The notes beneath the pieces were generated by a model that saw only the letters and a program-made list of their open reading frames with translations, was not told the DNA's origin and did no database searches. 14,682 nt of DNA from DATHVI01 sp035461385 (GTDB taxonomy: Bacteria; Actinomycetota; Thermoleophilia; Solirubrobacterales; 70-9), in the NCBI GenBank assembly GCA_035461385.1, contig DATHVI010000146.1:1-14682 (forward strand). Reading direction: 5' to 3'. Shown here one piece after another: positions 1-7,526 of the stretch. Position numbers and translations under genes: made by a program. The first letter of the stretch is position 1; every line of letters begins with the position of its first letter.

Positions 1-727
1 CGTCGACGGTTACGACCGCGGCGTTGACCCAGACGTCCTCGGAGGCGGTCTCGAACCGGATCGGGAGCTGGGTGCGGAATGACTCGAGCGCCTGCTCCCA
101 GCGCACGCCGAGGACGCTCGCCCGCGACCCGGTCATCCCGACGTCGCTGATGAACGCGGTCCCGCGGGGGAGCACGCGGGCGTCAGCCGTCGGGACGTGG
201 GTGTGGGTGCCGAGCACCGCCGCGACGCGGCCGTCGAGGTGCCAGCCCATGGCCACCTTCTCCGAGGTGACCTCGGCGTGGAAGTCGACGACGAACGCGT
301 CGGCGTCGCCGGCGAGCCGGTCGAGCAGCGCATCGACCTCGGTGAACGGGGAGCGTGCGGCGCGGAGGCTGACCTGGCCGCTGAGGTTGATCACGCACAC
401 CCGGATTCCGCCGGTGTCGACGATCGTGTGCCCGCGACCGGGGTTCGAGGACATGTAGTTGGCGGGCCGAATCACGCGCCCGGACCGGTCGAGGAACGGA
501 TACGCCTCGCGGTGGCGGTAGACGTGGTTCCCGGTCGTGATCACGTCGACGCCGGTGGCGAAGATGTCCTTTGCCGTCTTCTCGGTGATCCCGAGACCCC
601 CGGCGGAGTTCTCGCCATTCGCGATCACGAGGTCGGGGGAGTGGAGCCGGCGCAGCTCGGGCATCACCCGGTGCAGCCCGGCCCGGCCCGGCTTGCCGAC
701 GATGTCGGCGATGAACAGGACCTTCAC
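1..727 (-). CDS. ymdB: YmdB-family metallophosphoesterase (TIGR00282 type), 3' end outside the window
   Basis: Minus-strand frame open from GTG at 727 to the window edge, giving the first 242 residues; family members are about 260-270 aa, so only the C-terminal tip is missing. An in-frame TAG at 742-740 lies just upstream, so GTG 727 is the first possible start. All metal and catalytic positions expected of the YmdB/DR1281 family are visible: D8 (ADIVGKPGR), E39 and N40 (NGENSAGG), N67-H68 (TTGNHVYRH), H150 (DFHAE), H175 and H177 (GTHTHVPTADAR). The family hydrolyses 2',3'-cyclic nucleotides with a di-metal centre and is linked in Bacillus to RNA turnover and lifestyle switching; that role here is inference. 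The gene diverges from the ABC exporter across a 67-base gap. There is no Shine-Dalgarno; a TAGCCT box lies 9 bases upstream, suggesting a near-leaderless mRNA. Confidence 0.93.
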   Translation of the reverse strand, partial: MKVLFIADIVGKPGRAGLHRVMPELRRLHSPDLVIANGENSAGGLGITEKTAKDIFATGVDVITTGNHVYRHREAYPFLDRSGRVIRPANYMSSNPGRGHTIVDTGGIRVCVINLSGQVSLRAARSPFTEVDALLDRLAGDADAFVVDFHAEVTSEKVAMGWHLDGRVAAVLGTHTHVPTADARVLPRGTAFISDVGMTGSRASVLGVRWEQALESFRTQLPIRFETASEDVWVNAAVVTVD

Positions 728-736
728 GGTGACGGC

Positions 737-742
737 AGGCTA
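737..742 (-). promoter_or_regulatory. -10-like box (TAGCCT) for ymdB
   Basis: On the minus strand TAGCCT is followed by 9 bases and then the GTG start at 727. No -35 hexamer or ribosome binding site is recognisable. It fits the TANNNT actinobacterial -10 pattern seen before other first genes in this window; start-site position is inferred. Confidence 0.45.
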
Positions 743-781
743 ACCGCCCCGGACCGCCGGCACCGGCACGGGGCCGTCATC

Positions 782-787
782 TAGGTT
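782..787 (+). promoter_or_regulatory. -10-like box (TAGGTT) for the ABC exporter operon, predicted leaderless
   Basis: TAGGTT is followed by 7 bases (TCCGCTG) and then the GTG start at 795, so transcription would begin at or within a base or two of the start codon. No Shine-Dalgarno is present and no clear -35 element is seen around 759-764. Confidence 0.5.
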
Positions 788-794
788 TCCGCTG

Positions 795-1517
795 GTGAGC
801 CGAGAGCCAGCCAACGGCGCGCCGGCGGTCGAGGCCCGCGGGCTCGAGAAGCGCTTCGACGGGACGGTCGCCCTGAGCGGCGTCTCGTTCACCGCCCGGC
901 GCGGCGAGCGGCTGGCGGTGATCGGGCCGAACGGCGCCGGGAAGACGACGCTGCTGACGATCCTGGCCGGCGTCCGGCGGCCCGACGGGGGCTCGTTCCG
1001 CTCCGAGGGCAAGATCGGCTGGGTCCCGCAGGGGACGGCGCTCTACCACCGGCTGACGGTTGCGGAGAACCTGCGGCTGTTCGCCCGGCTCGAGCAGGTC
1101 GCCGACGTCGACGCCGCGGTCGAGCGGATGCTCGACCAGACGGGCCTCGGCGACCGCCGCGACGATCAGGTTGCGACGCTCTCCGGCGGCAACCAGCAGC
1201 GGATCAACATCGCCGCCGGTCTGCTGTCGGCTCCGGCCGTCCTGCTCCTCGACGAGCCGTCGACCGGGCTCGACCCGCGCCAGCGCGAGCGGCTGTGGGG
1301 GTTCGTCCTCGGACTCGCCGACGCCGGCACGACGGTCGTCTACTCGACCCATCACCTCCCCGAGGCCGAGCGCTACGCGACCGCGCTGCTGATCCTCGCC
1401 GACGGCGAGCGGTTGTTCGCGGGCACCGCCGACGACCTCCACGCGGCGGTACCGCCGTCGGCGGACAGCGACCTCGAGTCCGCTTTCGTCGCCTTCCTGC
1501 GCCAGTCGGGGCACTAG
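795..1517 (+). CDS. ABC transporter ATP-binding protein (ABC-2 exporter ATPase)
   Basis: A 240-residue nucleotide-binding subunit. Walker A GPNGAGKTT at 44-52, Q-loop Gln79 (VPQGTALY), signature LSGGNQQR at 129-136, Walker B LLLDEP at 150-155, D-loop STGLD at 156-160 and switch His186 or His187 (STHHLPEAE) are all present, so it should hydrolyse ATP. The signature with NQQR and the Y-x-R-L-T-V-x-E-N motif after the Q-loop are typical of single-domain DrrA/CcmA-like exporters. It is the first gene of a two-gene unit; the permease begins 38 bases after its stop. The GTG start is chosen because the conserved fold begins at about residue 12 and a -10-like box lies 7 bases upstream. The substrate (drug, lipid or polymer) cannot be read from the sequence. 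Confidence 0.93.
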   Translation: MSREPANGAPAVEARGLEKRFDGTVALSGVSFTARRGERLAVIGPNGAGKTTLLTILAGVRRPDGGSFRSEGKIGWVPQGTALYHRLTVAENLRLFARLEQVADVDAAVERMLDQTGLGDRRDDQVATLSGGNQQRINIAAGLLSAPAVLLLDEPSTGLDPRQRERLWGFVLGLADAGTTVVYSTHHLPEAERYATALLILADGERLFAGTADDLHAAVPPSADSDLESAFVAFLRQSGH

Positions 1518-1542
1518 CGGTGCCGCGTACGACCCTGCACGC

Positions 1543-1549
1543 GAGGGGG
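1543..1549 (+). promoter_or_regulatory. Shine-Dalgarno for the ABC permease
   Basis: GAGGGGG lies about 5 bases before the ATG at 1555. It supports that start and contrasts with the absence of such a site before the ATPase gene. Confidence 0.6.
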
Positions 1550-1554
1550 CGCTG

Positions 1555-2919
1555 ATGCGCTGGCTGCTGCTCAAGGACCTCCAGATCCTGCGCCGCTCGC
1601 CACTCGTGGTGGCGCTGCTCGTCGCCTACCCGGTCGCGATCGGCCTCCTGATCGGGTTCGCGCTCTCGGGCGACGAGGGCAAGCCTCGGGTCGCCTTCGT
1701 CAGCGAGGTCCCGGTCGAGGAGGGCGGCTTCGACCTCGGCACCGGGGCCGACGAGTTCGGTGCCGACGACGCGAAGGCTGAGCTGTGTAAGCGGGTCGAG
1801 TGCGTCGACGCCGACTCCCGCGCCGAGGCCGAGCGGATGGTCGAGCGCGGCGAGGTGCTCGGGGCCCTGATCCTCCCTCCCGACCTGCTCGAGAACCTGC
1901 GCTCGCTCGCGGGCCTCGATCCCGCCCAGCCATCCGTCGTCGTCCTCGTCAACGAGGACGACCCGGTGAAGGCCCAGCTCGTCGACGACCGGATCCAGGC
2001 GCTGGTCACCGAGGCGAACCTGATCCTCTCGCAGCGAGTTTCCGAGCAGGCCGCGGGCTACCTCGACCTGCTGATCGAGGGCGGCCGGTTCGAGCTCCCC
2101 TTCCTCGACCAGTCGTTCGACGTCCTCGGCCTCAGCCGCGCGGAGCGCATCCTGCGCGCGGTCCGCCGCGAGCTGCCACAGGGCAGCCCCGGGCGCGAGC
2201 TGATCGACGGCGTGATCCGGTTCGCCGGGCTCGCGCGTGAGAACCTCGGCCTCGCCCTGCCGCTCCTCGGGGCCGTCGCCGAGCCGATCGCGGTCTCGAA
2301 GACGGTCGTCGCCGGGGACGCCCCCTCGCTCGACGCGTTCGCGATCGCCGTCGCGGCGACGGTGACGCTGATGTTCGTCACCGTCCTCCTAGTCGCCGGG
2401 TCGCTCGCCCTCGAGCGCGAGGAGAACGCGTTCACCCGGATCACCCGCGGCCCGGTCGGAGTCACCGGGCTGCTCGGCGAGAAGCTCGTGCTCGGCGTGA
2501 TCGCCTCGTTCGCGGTCACCGCCCTGATGCTCGCCGTGCTGACGATCCTGGTCGCGGTCGACTGGGCACGGGCGCCCTTGATCGCCGCTGCGATCCTCGC
2601 CGCCGGAGCGGCGTTCGCTGCCTTCGGGGCCGCGATCGGCGCCGCCGCGCGCGAGGTCCGCGCGAGCTCGCTGCTCGCGTTCATGGTCTCGCTGCCGATC
2701 GCGTTCCTCTCGCTCGTCCCGACGGGAGTCGTCAGCGCGACGGCCTACGACCTGCTTGAGGTCGTCCGCGGGCTGTTCCCGTTCGCCCCGTCGCTTGACG
2801 CGATGTCGAAGGGCCTCGACGCGGACGGGCCCGCGCTCGGCCTCGCGCTCCTCCACCTCGCCGGCCTCACCCTCGCCTACGGGCTCCTCGCCCGGCTCGC
2901 GCTGCGACGGTTCGCGTAG
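1555..2919 (+). CDS. ABC-2 type transporter permease with large extracytoplasmic domain
   Basis: A 454-residue membrane protein of the ABC-2 permease class. One N-terminal membrane helix (about 18-37) is followed by a soluble, probably extracytoplasmic domain (about 38-258), then five further hydrophobic segments (about 260-284, 309-335, 340-364, 371-396 and 427-449). The LALEREENAF motif at 284-293 after the second helix matches the conserved cytoplasmic loop of ABC-2 permeases (usually REKEEGT-like) that contacts the ATPase. This one-helix, large-loop, five-helix layout is that of the ABC2_membrane_3 group. The soluble domain has only two cysteines, C78 and C83, five residues apart, which could form a disulfide. 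It is paired with the upstream ATPase; as a single permease it would work as a homodimer. The cargo is unknown. It ends 16 bases from the stop of the convergent PAS-EAL gene. Confidence 0.9.
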   Translation: MRWLLLKDLQILRRSPLVVALLVAYPVAIGLLIGFALSGDEGKPRVAFVSEVPVEEGGFDLGTGADEFGADDAKAELCKRVECVDADSRAEAERMVERGEVLGALILPPDLLENLRSLAGLDPAQPSVVVLVNEDDPVKAQLVDDRIQALVTEANLILSQRVSEQAAGYLDLLIEGGRFELPFLDQSFDVLGLSRAERILRAVRRELPQGSPGRELIDGVIRFAGLARENLGLALPLLGAVAEPIAVSKTVVAGDAPSLDAFAIAVAATVTLMFVTVLLVAGSLALEREENAFTRITRGPVGVTGLLGEKLVLGVIASFAVTALMLAVLTILVAVDWARAPLIAAAILAAGAAFAAFGAAIGAAAREVRASSLLAFMVSLPIAFLSLVPTGVVSATAYDLLEVVRGLFPFAPSLDAMSKGLDADGPALGLALLHLAGLTLAYGLLARLALRRFA

Positions 2920-2935
2920 GACGCCCTGGCTGCCG

Positions 2936-4018
2936 TCACGGATCGAGCGGCGCCGGTCGCCCGATCACGTAGCCCTGAACGAAGTCGACGCCGTACTCGC
3001 GGAGGGCTTCGAGCGTCGGCTCGTTCTCCACCCCCTCGGCGATCGTCTCGAGCCCAAGCTCGCCGGCGAGGGCGACGACGCTGCGGACGAGCGCCTGGTC
3101 CTCGGGGTTTCGCAGCAGGTGGCGGACGAACCGGATGTCGATCTTCACGAATCGGACCGGGAGGTGGCGGAGATAGGTCAGCGATCCGTAGCCGGTGCCG
3201 AAGTCGTCGAGGGCAAACCGGCAGCCGAGCGGGAGCAGGGGCGCGATCAGGTTGCGCGCCGCCTCGAGGGTCTCGACCGCGGCCGTCTCGGTGATCTCGA
3301 ACACCAGTCGCGGCGCGACGTCGGAGCCCGCGGCGACGATCTCGTGGATTCGCTCGACGAGCTCCGGGCTGCCGAGCGTCCGCTGCGAGAGGTTGACGTG
3401 GACTGCGGTGGCCCCAGCATGGGCCGCCTCGATCGCGCGCTCGAGCATCCACGTGTCGACGACGCCAACCAGCCCGAGCTCTTCGACCTCAGGCAGGAAC
3501 TGGCCCGGGACGATCGCCTCGCCCCCCTCGCCGCGCATCCGCACCAGCAGCTCCTCGTGTTCGACGCGGTCGGTGCGCAGGTCGACGATCGGCTGGCCGT
3601 AGGCGAGCAGGTTGTCGCCCGCGAGCAGCCGGCGCACCTCGTCCTCGCGTTGCTTGTGGGCGGTGATGTCGAAGGCGACGGCGAACCATTGCTCTCCGTC
3701 TGACCGGGCGCTCCACCGGAGCCAGCGATAGCTGCCGTCGCGGTGGCGGCAGCGGTTCTCGAAGTCGACGAGTCGCTCGCCGTCGTTCGCGGCCCCGCCC
3801 GCGGCGGCCGCGGTGCGATCGATGTCGGCCGGGTGGACGAGGTCGGTGTAGCGGCGCTTGAGGAGCTCGTCGCGCGGCCAGCCGAGCACCGTCTCCCAGG
3901 CCATGTTCAGGGTCACGAATTGACCGTCACGGTCGGCGACGCAGATCAGGTCGCGCTCGACGTCGAATCGCCAGTCGCGCTGGTCCCCCGACTCGCGCTG
4001 GTCGGCAGGCATGCTCAT
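2936..4018 (-). CDS. PAS-EAL c-di-GMP phosphodiesterase
   Basis: A 360-residue soluble protein with a PAS/PAC sensor (about 22-120, ending in a PAC-like FDITAHKQREDE) joined by a short helix to an EAL domain (about 130-357). There is no GGDEF domain or membrane segment. EAL catalytic residues all appear: E156 of the ELLVR form of the motif, N209 (VHVNLS), E241 (FEITET), D271-D272 (LDDFGTGYGS), K292 (VKIDI), E328 (AEGVE) and Q348 (VQGY), so it should linearise c-di-GMP. The PAS ligand is unknown. The start is ATG 4018, preceded by GAGAGGTG; a second ATG at 4012 is the alternative. The open frame continues upstream to 4345, but that stretch is low-complexity Arg/Ser-rich, overlaps hemB and has no homology signal. 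It runs convergent to the exporter and divergent from hemB. Confidence 0.93.
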   Translation of the reverse strand: MSMPADQRESGDQRDWRFDVERDLICVADRDGQFVTLNMAWETVLGWPRDELLKRRYTDLVHPADIDRTAAAAGGAANDGERLVDFENRCRHRDGSYRWLRWSARSDGEQWFAVAFDITAHKQREDEVRRLLAGDNLLAYGQPIVDLRTDRVEHEELLVRMRGEGGEAIVPGQFLPEVEELGLVGVVDTWMLERAIEAAHAGATAVHVNLSQRTLGSPELVERIHEIVAAGSDVAPRLVFEITETAAVETLEAARNLIAPLLPLGCRFALDDFGTGYGSLTYLRHLPVRFVKIDIRFVRHLLRNPEDQALVRSVVALAGELGLETIAEGVENEPTLEALREYGVDFVQGYVIGRPAPLDP

Positions 4019-4021
4019 CAA

Positions 4022-4030
4022 CACCTCTCT
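4022..4030 (-). promoter_or_regulatory. Shine-Dalgarno for the PAS-EAL gene
   Basis: The minus strand reads AGAGAGGTG, with its GAGG core 5 bases from ATG 4018 and 11 bases from ATG 4012. It favours the first ATG and rules against the much longer upstream extension of the frame. Confidence 0.65.
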
Positions 4031-4044
4031 GGGGAACGCCCGCA

Positions 4045-4059
4045 GGACGGGCCCCGTCC
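4045..4059 (-). promoter_or_regulatory. 5' leader hairpin of the PAS-EAL mRNA
   Basis: GGACGG (4045-4050) and CCGTCC (4054-4059) form a perfect 6-bp stem around GCC. The predicted transcription start (about 4060) is at its edge, so the mRNA would begin with a stem-loop, followed by the ribosome site about 15 bases later. There is no U-run, so it is not a terminator. An mRNA-protecting or regulatory role is inference. Confidence 0.4.
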
Positions 4060-4066
4060 CGTCGGC

Positions 4067-4095
4067 AGTGTAGGAGCGTCGGCTCGACGCGGCAA
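4067..4095 (-). promoter_or_regulatory. sigma-70-like promoter of the PAS-EAL gene
   Basis: On the minus strand TTGCCG (4095-4090) and TACACT (4072-4067) are separated by exactly 17 bases. This is the best two-hexamer promoter in the window. The start would fall near 4060, giving a leader of about 42 bases with a Shine-Dalgarno. Confidence 0.6.
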
Positions 4096-4157
4096 GCGGG
4101 AACCGTCCCGGGCGGCAACTTGCAGTCAGCGCCAGGCGGTGCGATCGGGAGCGCGGG

Positions 4158-4163
4158 TAACCT
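4158..4163 (+). promoter_or_regulatory. -10-like box (TAACCT) for the hem operon, predicted leaderless
   Basis: TAACCT is followed by six bases and then the hemB GTG at 4170, where an actinobacterial transcript would be expected to start. There is no Shine-Dalgarno and no good -35 hexamer at 4135-4140. Confidence 0.5.
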
Positions 4164-4169
4164 TGGATC

Positions 4170-5138
4170 GTGGCCTTTCCCGCGACGCGAATGCGCCGCC
4201 TGCGACGCACGCAGGGGCTCCGCGACCTCGTCCGCGAGACCGAGCTCTCGCCCCGGCAGCTGGTCCAGCCCCTGTTCGTCGTCGCCGGCTCCGACGTCCG
4301 CGAGCCAGTTCCCTCGATGCCGGGGATCGAGCGGTTCTCGATCAACGAGGTCGTCGCCGAGGCGACCGAGATCCAGGCGGCGGGGCTCGGGGCGGTGATC
4401 CTGTTCGGGATCCCGTCGTCGAAGGACGAGCAGGCGTCCGGGGCCTACGACGACGAGGGCGTCGTCCAGATGGCGGTGAGGGCGCTCAAGGACGCGCACC
4501 CCGACCTCGTCGTGATCACCGACGTCTGCCTCTGCGAGTACACCTCGCACGGGCACTGCGGGTTCGTCCGCGACGGCGAGGTCGACAACGACATCACCCT
4601 CGAGCTGCTGGCGAAGACCGCGATCTCCCACGCCGAGGCCGGTGCCGACGCGGTCGCCCCGAGCGACATGATGGACGGCCGGGTGGCGGCGATCCGCCAT
4701 CAGCTCGACGAGGAGGGCCACTCGAACGTCCCGATCATCGCCTACAGCGCGAAGTTCGCCTCGGCGTTCTACGGCCCGTTCCGTGACGCGGCGGAGTCGA
4801 GCCCCGGGTTCGGCGACCGCCGCGGCTACCAGATGGATCCGGCGAACGGTCGCGAGGCGATCCGCGAGGCGCTGCTCGACGCCGGTGAAGGCGCCGACGC
4901 GCTGATGGTGAAGCCGGCCCTCCCCTATCTCGACGTGATCCGCTCGCTGCGCGACGAGACGAAGCTGCCGATCGCCGCCTACCAGGTCTCGGGCGAGTAC
5001 TCGATGCTCAAGGCCGCCGCCGAGCGCGGCTGGATCGACGAGCGGGCTGCCGCGCTCGAGGCGCTGATCGCGATCCGCCGTGCCGGCGCCGAGACGATCA
5101 TCACCTACTACGCGAAGCAGGTCGCGGGGTGGCTGTAG
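4170..5138 (+). CDS. hemB: Delta-aminolevulinic acid dehydratase (porphobilinogen synthase)
   Basis: A 322-residue enzyme of normal length that condenses two 5-aminolevulinate molecules to porphobilinogen in the cytoplasm. Both Schiff-base lysines are visible, K195 (YSAKFASAFYGPF) and K248 (MVKPALPYLD). The Zn-binding triad C120, C122 and C130 (DVCLCEYTSHGHCG) is complete, so this is a zinc-type rather than an Asp-rich magnesium-type enzyme. The substrate-carboxylate region AAYQVSGEYSM is at 269-280. GTG 4170 is preferred over ATG 4191 because it retains the FPATRMRRLRRT segment, a conserved HemB N-terminus, and because a -10-like box precedes it by 6 bases. First gene of the operon; its last 10 bases overlap the start of the next gene. 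Confidence 0.97.
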   Translation: MAFPATRMRRLRRTQGLRDLVRETELSPRQLVQPLFVVAGSDVREPVPSMPGIERFSINEVVAEATEIQAAGLGAVILFGIPSSKDEQASGAYDDEGVVQMAVRALKDAHPDLVVITDVCLCEYTSHGHCGFVRDGEVDNDITLELLAKTAISHAEAGADAVAPSDMMDGRVAAIRHQLDEEGHSNVPIIAYSAKFASAFYGPFRDAAESSPGFGDRRGYQMDPANGREAIREALLDAGEGADALMVKPALPYLDVIRSLRDETKLPIAAYQVSGEYSMLKAAAERGWIDERAAALEALIAIRRAGAETIITYYAKQVAGWL

Positions 5139-6211
5139 CGCGTCCGAAGGTGCGCTCGCGCGCCGGCGGCGCCGCGATCCCGCTCGACGAGGTCGACAAG
5201 CGGGTGATGAACCTGCTCCAGTCGAGCTTCCCGCTCGACCCGGAGCCGTACCGGCTGATCGCCGCCGAGGCCGGGCTCGAGGTCGACGAGCTGCTGAGCC
5301 GCACCCGGCGGCTGCTCGACGAGCGGATCATCCGCGAGATCACCCCGATCTTCGACACTCGCGCGCTCGGCTACGAGTCGATGCTGGTCGCGGCCAAGGT
5401 CGACTCCGAGAACCCGCAACGCGCCGCCCGGGTCATCAACTCCCACCCCGGCGTCTCCCACAACTACCTCCGCACGCACGAGTTCAACCTCTGGTTCACG
5501 ATCGCCACCCCGCCGGACTCCGAGCTCGGGCTCGAGGGCACCCTGGAGACGCTCCAGCGCCTCACCGGCGCCGAGTCGATCCGCCAGCTCCCGACACTGC
5601 GGCTGTTCAAGATCAACATGAACCTCGAGATGGAGAAGGACACCGAGGCGCTCGCGTCCGCGGTCGACGCCGCCCCGCCCCGCGAGCTCGAGGCCCAGCC
5701 CTACGACGAGCGGGACATCGCGATGATCAGGGCGCTCCAGGGCCCGATGGAGGTGGTCGACAGGCCCTACGACGATGCGGCCGCCGAGGTCGGGATGGCT
5801 ACTGCGGACTTCCTCGCCCATCTCGGCTCGATGGTCGAGCGCAAGCTGCTCCGCCGCGTCGCCGCGATCCTCTACCACCGGCGGGCGGGGTTCTCGGCCA
5901 ACGGGATGGGCGTCTGGCGGGTGCCCGAGGACCGGATCGTCGAGGTCGGCTCGCGGATGGCGGCGGTGCGGGGAATCTCGCACTGCTACCAGCGGCCGAC
6001 GTACCCCGACTGGCCGTATTCGGTGTTCACGATGGCGCACGGCCGCTCGAAGCAGGAGTGCGACGCGATCCTCGACCGGATCGCCGACGAGCACCGCCTC
6101 CACGGCGACGACCGGGCGACGCTCTACTCGTCGACCGAGTTCAAGAAGATCCGCCTCCACTACTTCACCGACGACTACGCCGCCTGGGAGCAAGAGCACG
6201 CCGGTGCTTGA
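5129..6211 (+). CDS. ahbAB: Fused AhbA-AhbB-like siroheme decarboxylase (Lrp/AsnC fold)
   Basis: A 360-residue protein made of two homologous halves. Each has an AsnC/Lrp-type winged helix (about 20-80 and 192-248) followed by a ligand-binding alpha/beta domain. The halves carry the signatures of the siroheme/heme-d1 decarboxylase family rather than of true regulators: GVSHNYLRTHEFNLWFT (108-124) in the AhbA/NirD-like half, and GFSANGMGVW (254-263) with GISHCYQRPTYPDWPYSVF (282-300) in the AhbB/NirL-like half. The family removes two acetate carboxyls of siroheme to give didecarboxysiroheme, the first step of siroheme-dependent heme synthesis; a NirDLGH-like heme-d1 role is the alternative. 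Position between hemB and hemL supports a tetrapyrrole enzyme. GTG 5129 overlaps hemB by 10 bases; GTG 5150 is the alternative. Automatic annotation may call this an AsnC-family regulator. Confidence 0.8.
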   Translation: MAVARPKVRSRAGGAAIPLDEVDKRVMNLLQSSFPLDPEPYRLIAAEAGLEVDELLSRTRRLLDERIIREITPIFDTRALGYESMLVAAKVDSENPQRAARVINSHPGVSHNYLRTHEFNLWFTIATPPDSELGLEGTLETLQRLTGAESIRQLPTLRLFKINMNLEMEKDTEALASAVDAAPPRELEAQPYDERDIAMIRALQGPMEVVDRPYDDAAAEVGMATADFLAHLGSMVERKLLRRVAAILYHRRAGFSANGMGVWRVPEDRIVEVGSRMAAVRGISHCYQRPTYPDWPYSVFTMAHGRSKQECDAILDRIADEHRLHGDDRATLYSSTEFKKIRLHYFTDDYAAWEQEHAGA

Positions 6212-7484
6212 CACTCGCGGCTCGGAAGCGCTCTACGCCCGGGCCGCCGGCCTGCTGCCCGGAGGCGTCAACTCGCCGGTTCGGGCGATGGCGTCGATCG
6301 GCCGCGACCATCCGATCTTCATCTCCCGCGGCGAGGGGTTCGAGCTGATCGACGTCGACGGGCACCGCTACATCGACTGGGTCGGCTCGTGGGGCCCGCT
6401 GATCCTCGGCCATGCGCACCCGGCGGTCGTCGCGGCGGTCGCCGAGGCGGCTGAGCGCGGCACGAGCTTCGGTGCCCCGACCGAGGCCGAGATCGAGCTC
6501 GCAGCCGAGGTCTGCGAGCGAATGCCCTCGGTCGAGATGGTGCGGATGGTGAGCTCCGGAACCGAGGCGACGATGAGCGCGCTGCGCCTGGCGCGCGCGG
6601 TGACCGGCCGCGACGTCGTCGTCAAGTTCGCCGGCGCCTACCACGGCCACGTCGACGGCCTGCTCGCCGATGCCGGGTCCGGCCTCGCCACCCAGGGGAT
6701 CCCGGCGAGCCCTGGAGTGACGGCCGCCGCTGCCGGGACGACGATCGTCGTCCCCTGGAATCAGCACGCGCCGCTCGCCGCTGCGCTCGGCGAAAACGCG
6801 GTCGCGGCGATCATCTGCGAGCCGGTGCCGGCGAACATGGGGGTCGTCGAGCCGGCCGAGGGATACCTCGAGTTCCTCCGCGAGGCCGCCGACGACGCCG
6901 GCGCGCTGCTCGTCTTCGACGAGGTGATCACCGGCTTTCGGGTCGGTCCCGGCGGGGCGCAGGAGCGCTACGGGGTGATGCCCGACCTGACGGTGATCGG
7001 GAAGGTGCTCGGCGGCGGGCTTCCCGCCGCGGCCTACGGCGGCGGGCGCGAGCTGCTGAGCCGGGTCGCGCCCGCGGGCGACGTCTACCAGGCGGGGACG
7101 CTCTCGGGCAACCCGCTCGCCGTCGCCGCCGGCCTCGCGACCCTGGCCGAGCTCGACGAGTCCGCATACGGACGCCTCGGCGAGTTGACCCGGATGCTCG
7201 CCGACGGCCTCCGCGGCGCTGCGGCCGGCCGGCCGGTCGAGGTTGCCTCCGTCCCCGGTCTCGTGACCCCGTTCTTCAGCGCCGAGCCGGTGCGCGACTT
7301 CGCCGTCGCTTCCGCCTGCGACCTCGTCGCGTACGGCGCCTTCTGCCGCGCGCTCCTCGAGCGTGGGATCTACCCGCCCGCGTCGCAGTTCGAGGCCTGG
7401 TTCGTCTCCCTCGCCCACGACGAGGCGGCGATCGAGCGCACCGTCGACGCCGCCGGCGAGGCGTTCGCGATCGCTCTCGGCTGA
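6204..7484 (+). CDS. hemL: Glutamate-1-semialdehyde 2,1-aminomutase
   Basis: A 426-residue PLP enzyme, normal family length, converting glutamate-1-semialdehyde to 5-aminolevulinate, the substrate of HemB. The conserved N-terminus LLPGGVNSPVRA (18-29), the phosphate-binding SSGTEA (118-123), the AYHGHVDG segment (145-152), FDEVITGFR (238-246) and the PLP lysine K267 (VIGKVLGGGLP) are visible, as is the TLSGNPLAVAAG block. The start is GTG 6204, overlapping the previous stop by 8 bases; the frame is open further upstream but that part is a shadow of the decarboxylase gene. With hemB it supplies the C5 pathway; glutamyl-tRNA reductase (hemA) is not in the window. Confidence 0.97.
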   Translation: MLDTRGSEALYARAAGLLPGGVNSPVRAMASIGRDHPIFISRGEGFELIDVDGHRYIDWVGSWGPLILGHAHPAVVAAVAEAAERGTSFGAPTEAEIELAAEVCERMPSVEMVRMVSSGTEATMSALRLARAVTGRDVVVKFAGAYHGHVDGLLADAGSGLATQGIPASPGVTAAAAGTTIVVPWNQHAPLAAALGENAVAAIICEPVPANMGVVEPAEGYLEFLREAADDAGALLVFDEVITGFRVGPGGAQERYGVMPDLTVIGKVLGGGLPAAAYGGGRELLSRVAPAGDVYQAGTLSGNPLAVAAGLATLAELDESAYGRLGELTRMLADGLRGAAAGRPVEVASVPGLVTPFFSAEPVRDFAVASACDLVAYGAFCRALLERGIYPPASQFEAWFVSLAHDEAAIERTVDAAGEAFAIALG

Positions 7485-7526
7485 GCGGCGCCGAGGGCCG
7501 CGTCCCGGCGGGGTGGTCGCGCTGTC

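Noticed and set aside
197..784. A 195-codon plus-strand open frame over the ymdB gene
   Set aside because: The opposite strand encodes YmdB with every metal ligand at its expected position, so the plus-strand frame is a shadow.
4019..4345. N-terminal extension of the PAS-EAL frame by 109 codons
   Set aside because: It overlaps the hemB start, is Arg/Ser-rich without homology, and the Shine-Dalgarno and promoter both point to ATG 4018.
5129..6211. AsnC/Lrp transcriptional regulator as the function of the hemB-hemL middle gene
   Set aside because: The duplicated domain, the SHNYxRxHxxNLWFT and SHCYxRPxxxxWPY blocks and the operon position point to siroheme decarboxylase; the regulator option is kept only as the alternative.
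7485..7501. GCGGC/GCCGC hairpin after hemL as a terminator
   Set aside because: Only a 5-bp stem with a 7-base loop and no U-run; too weak in DNA this GC-rich.
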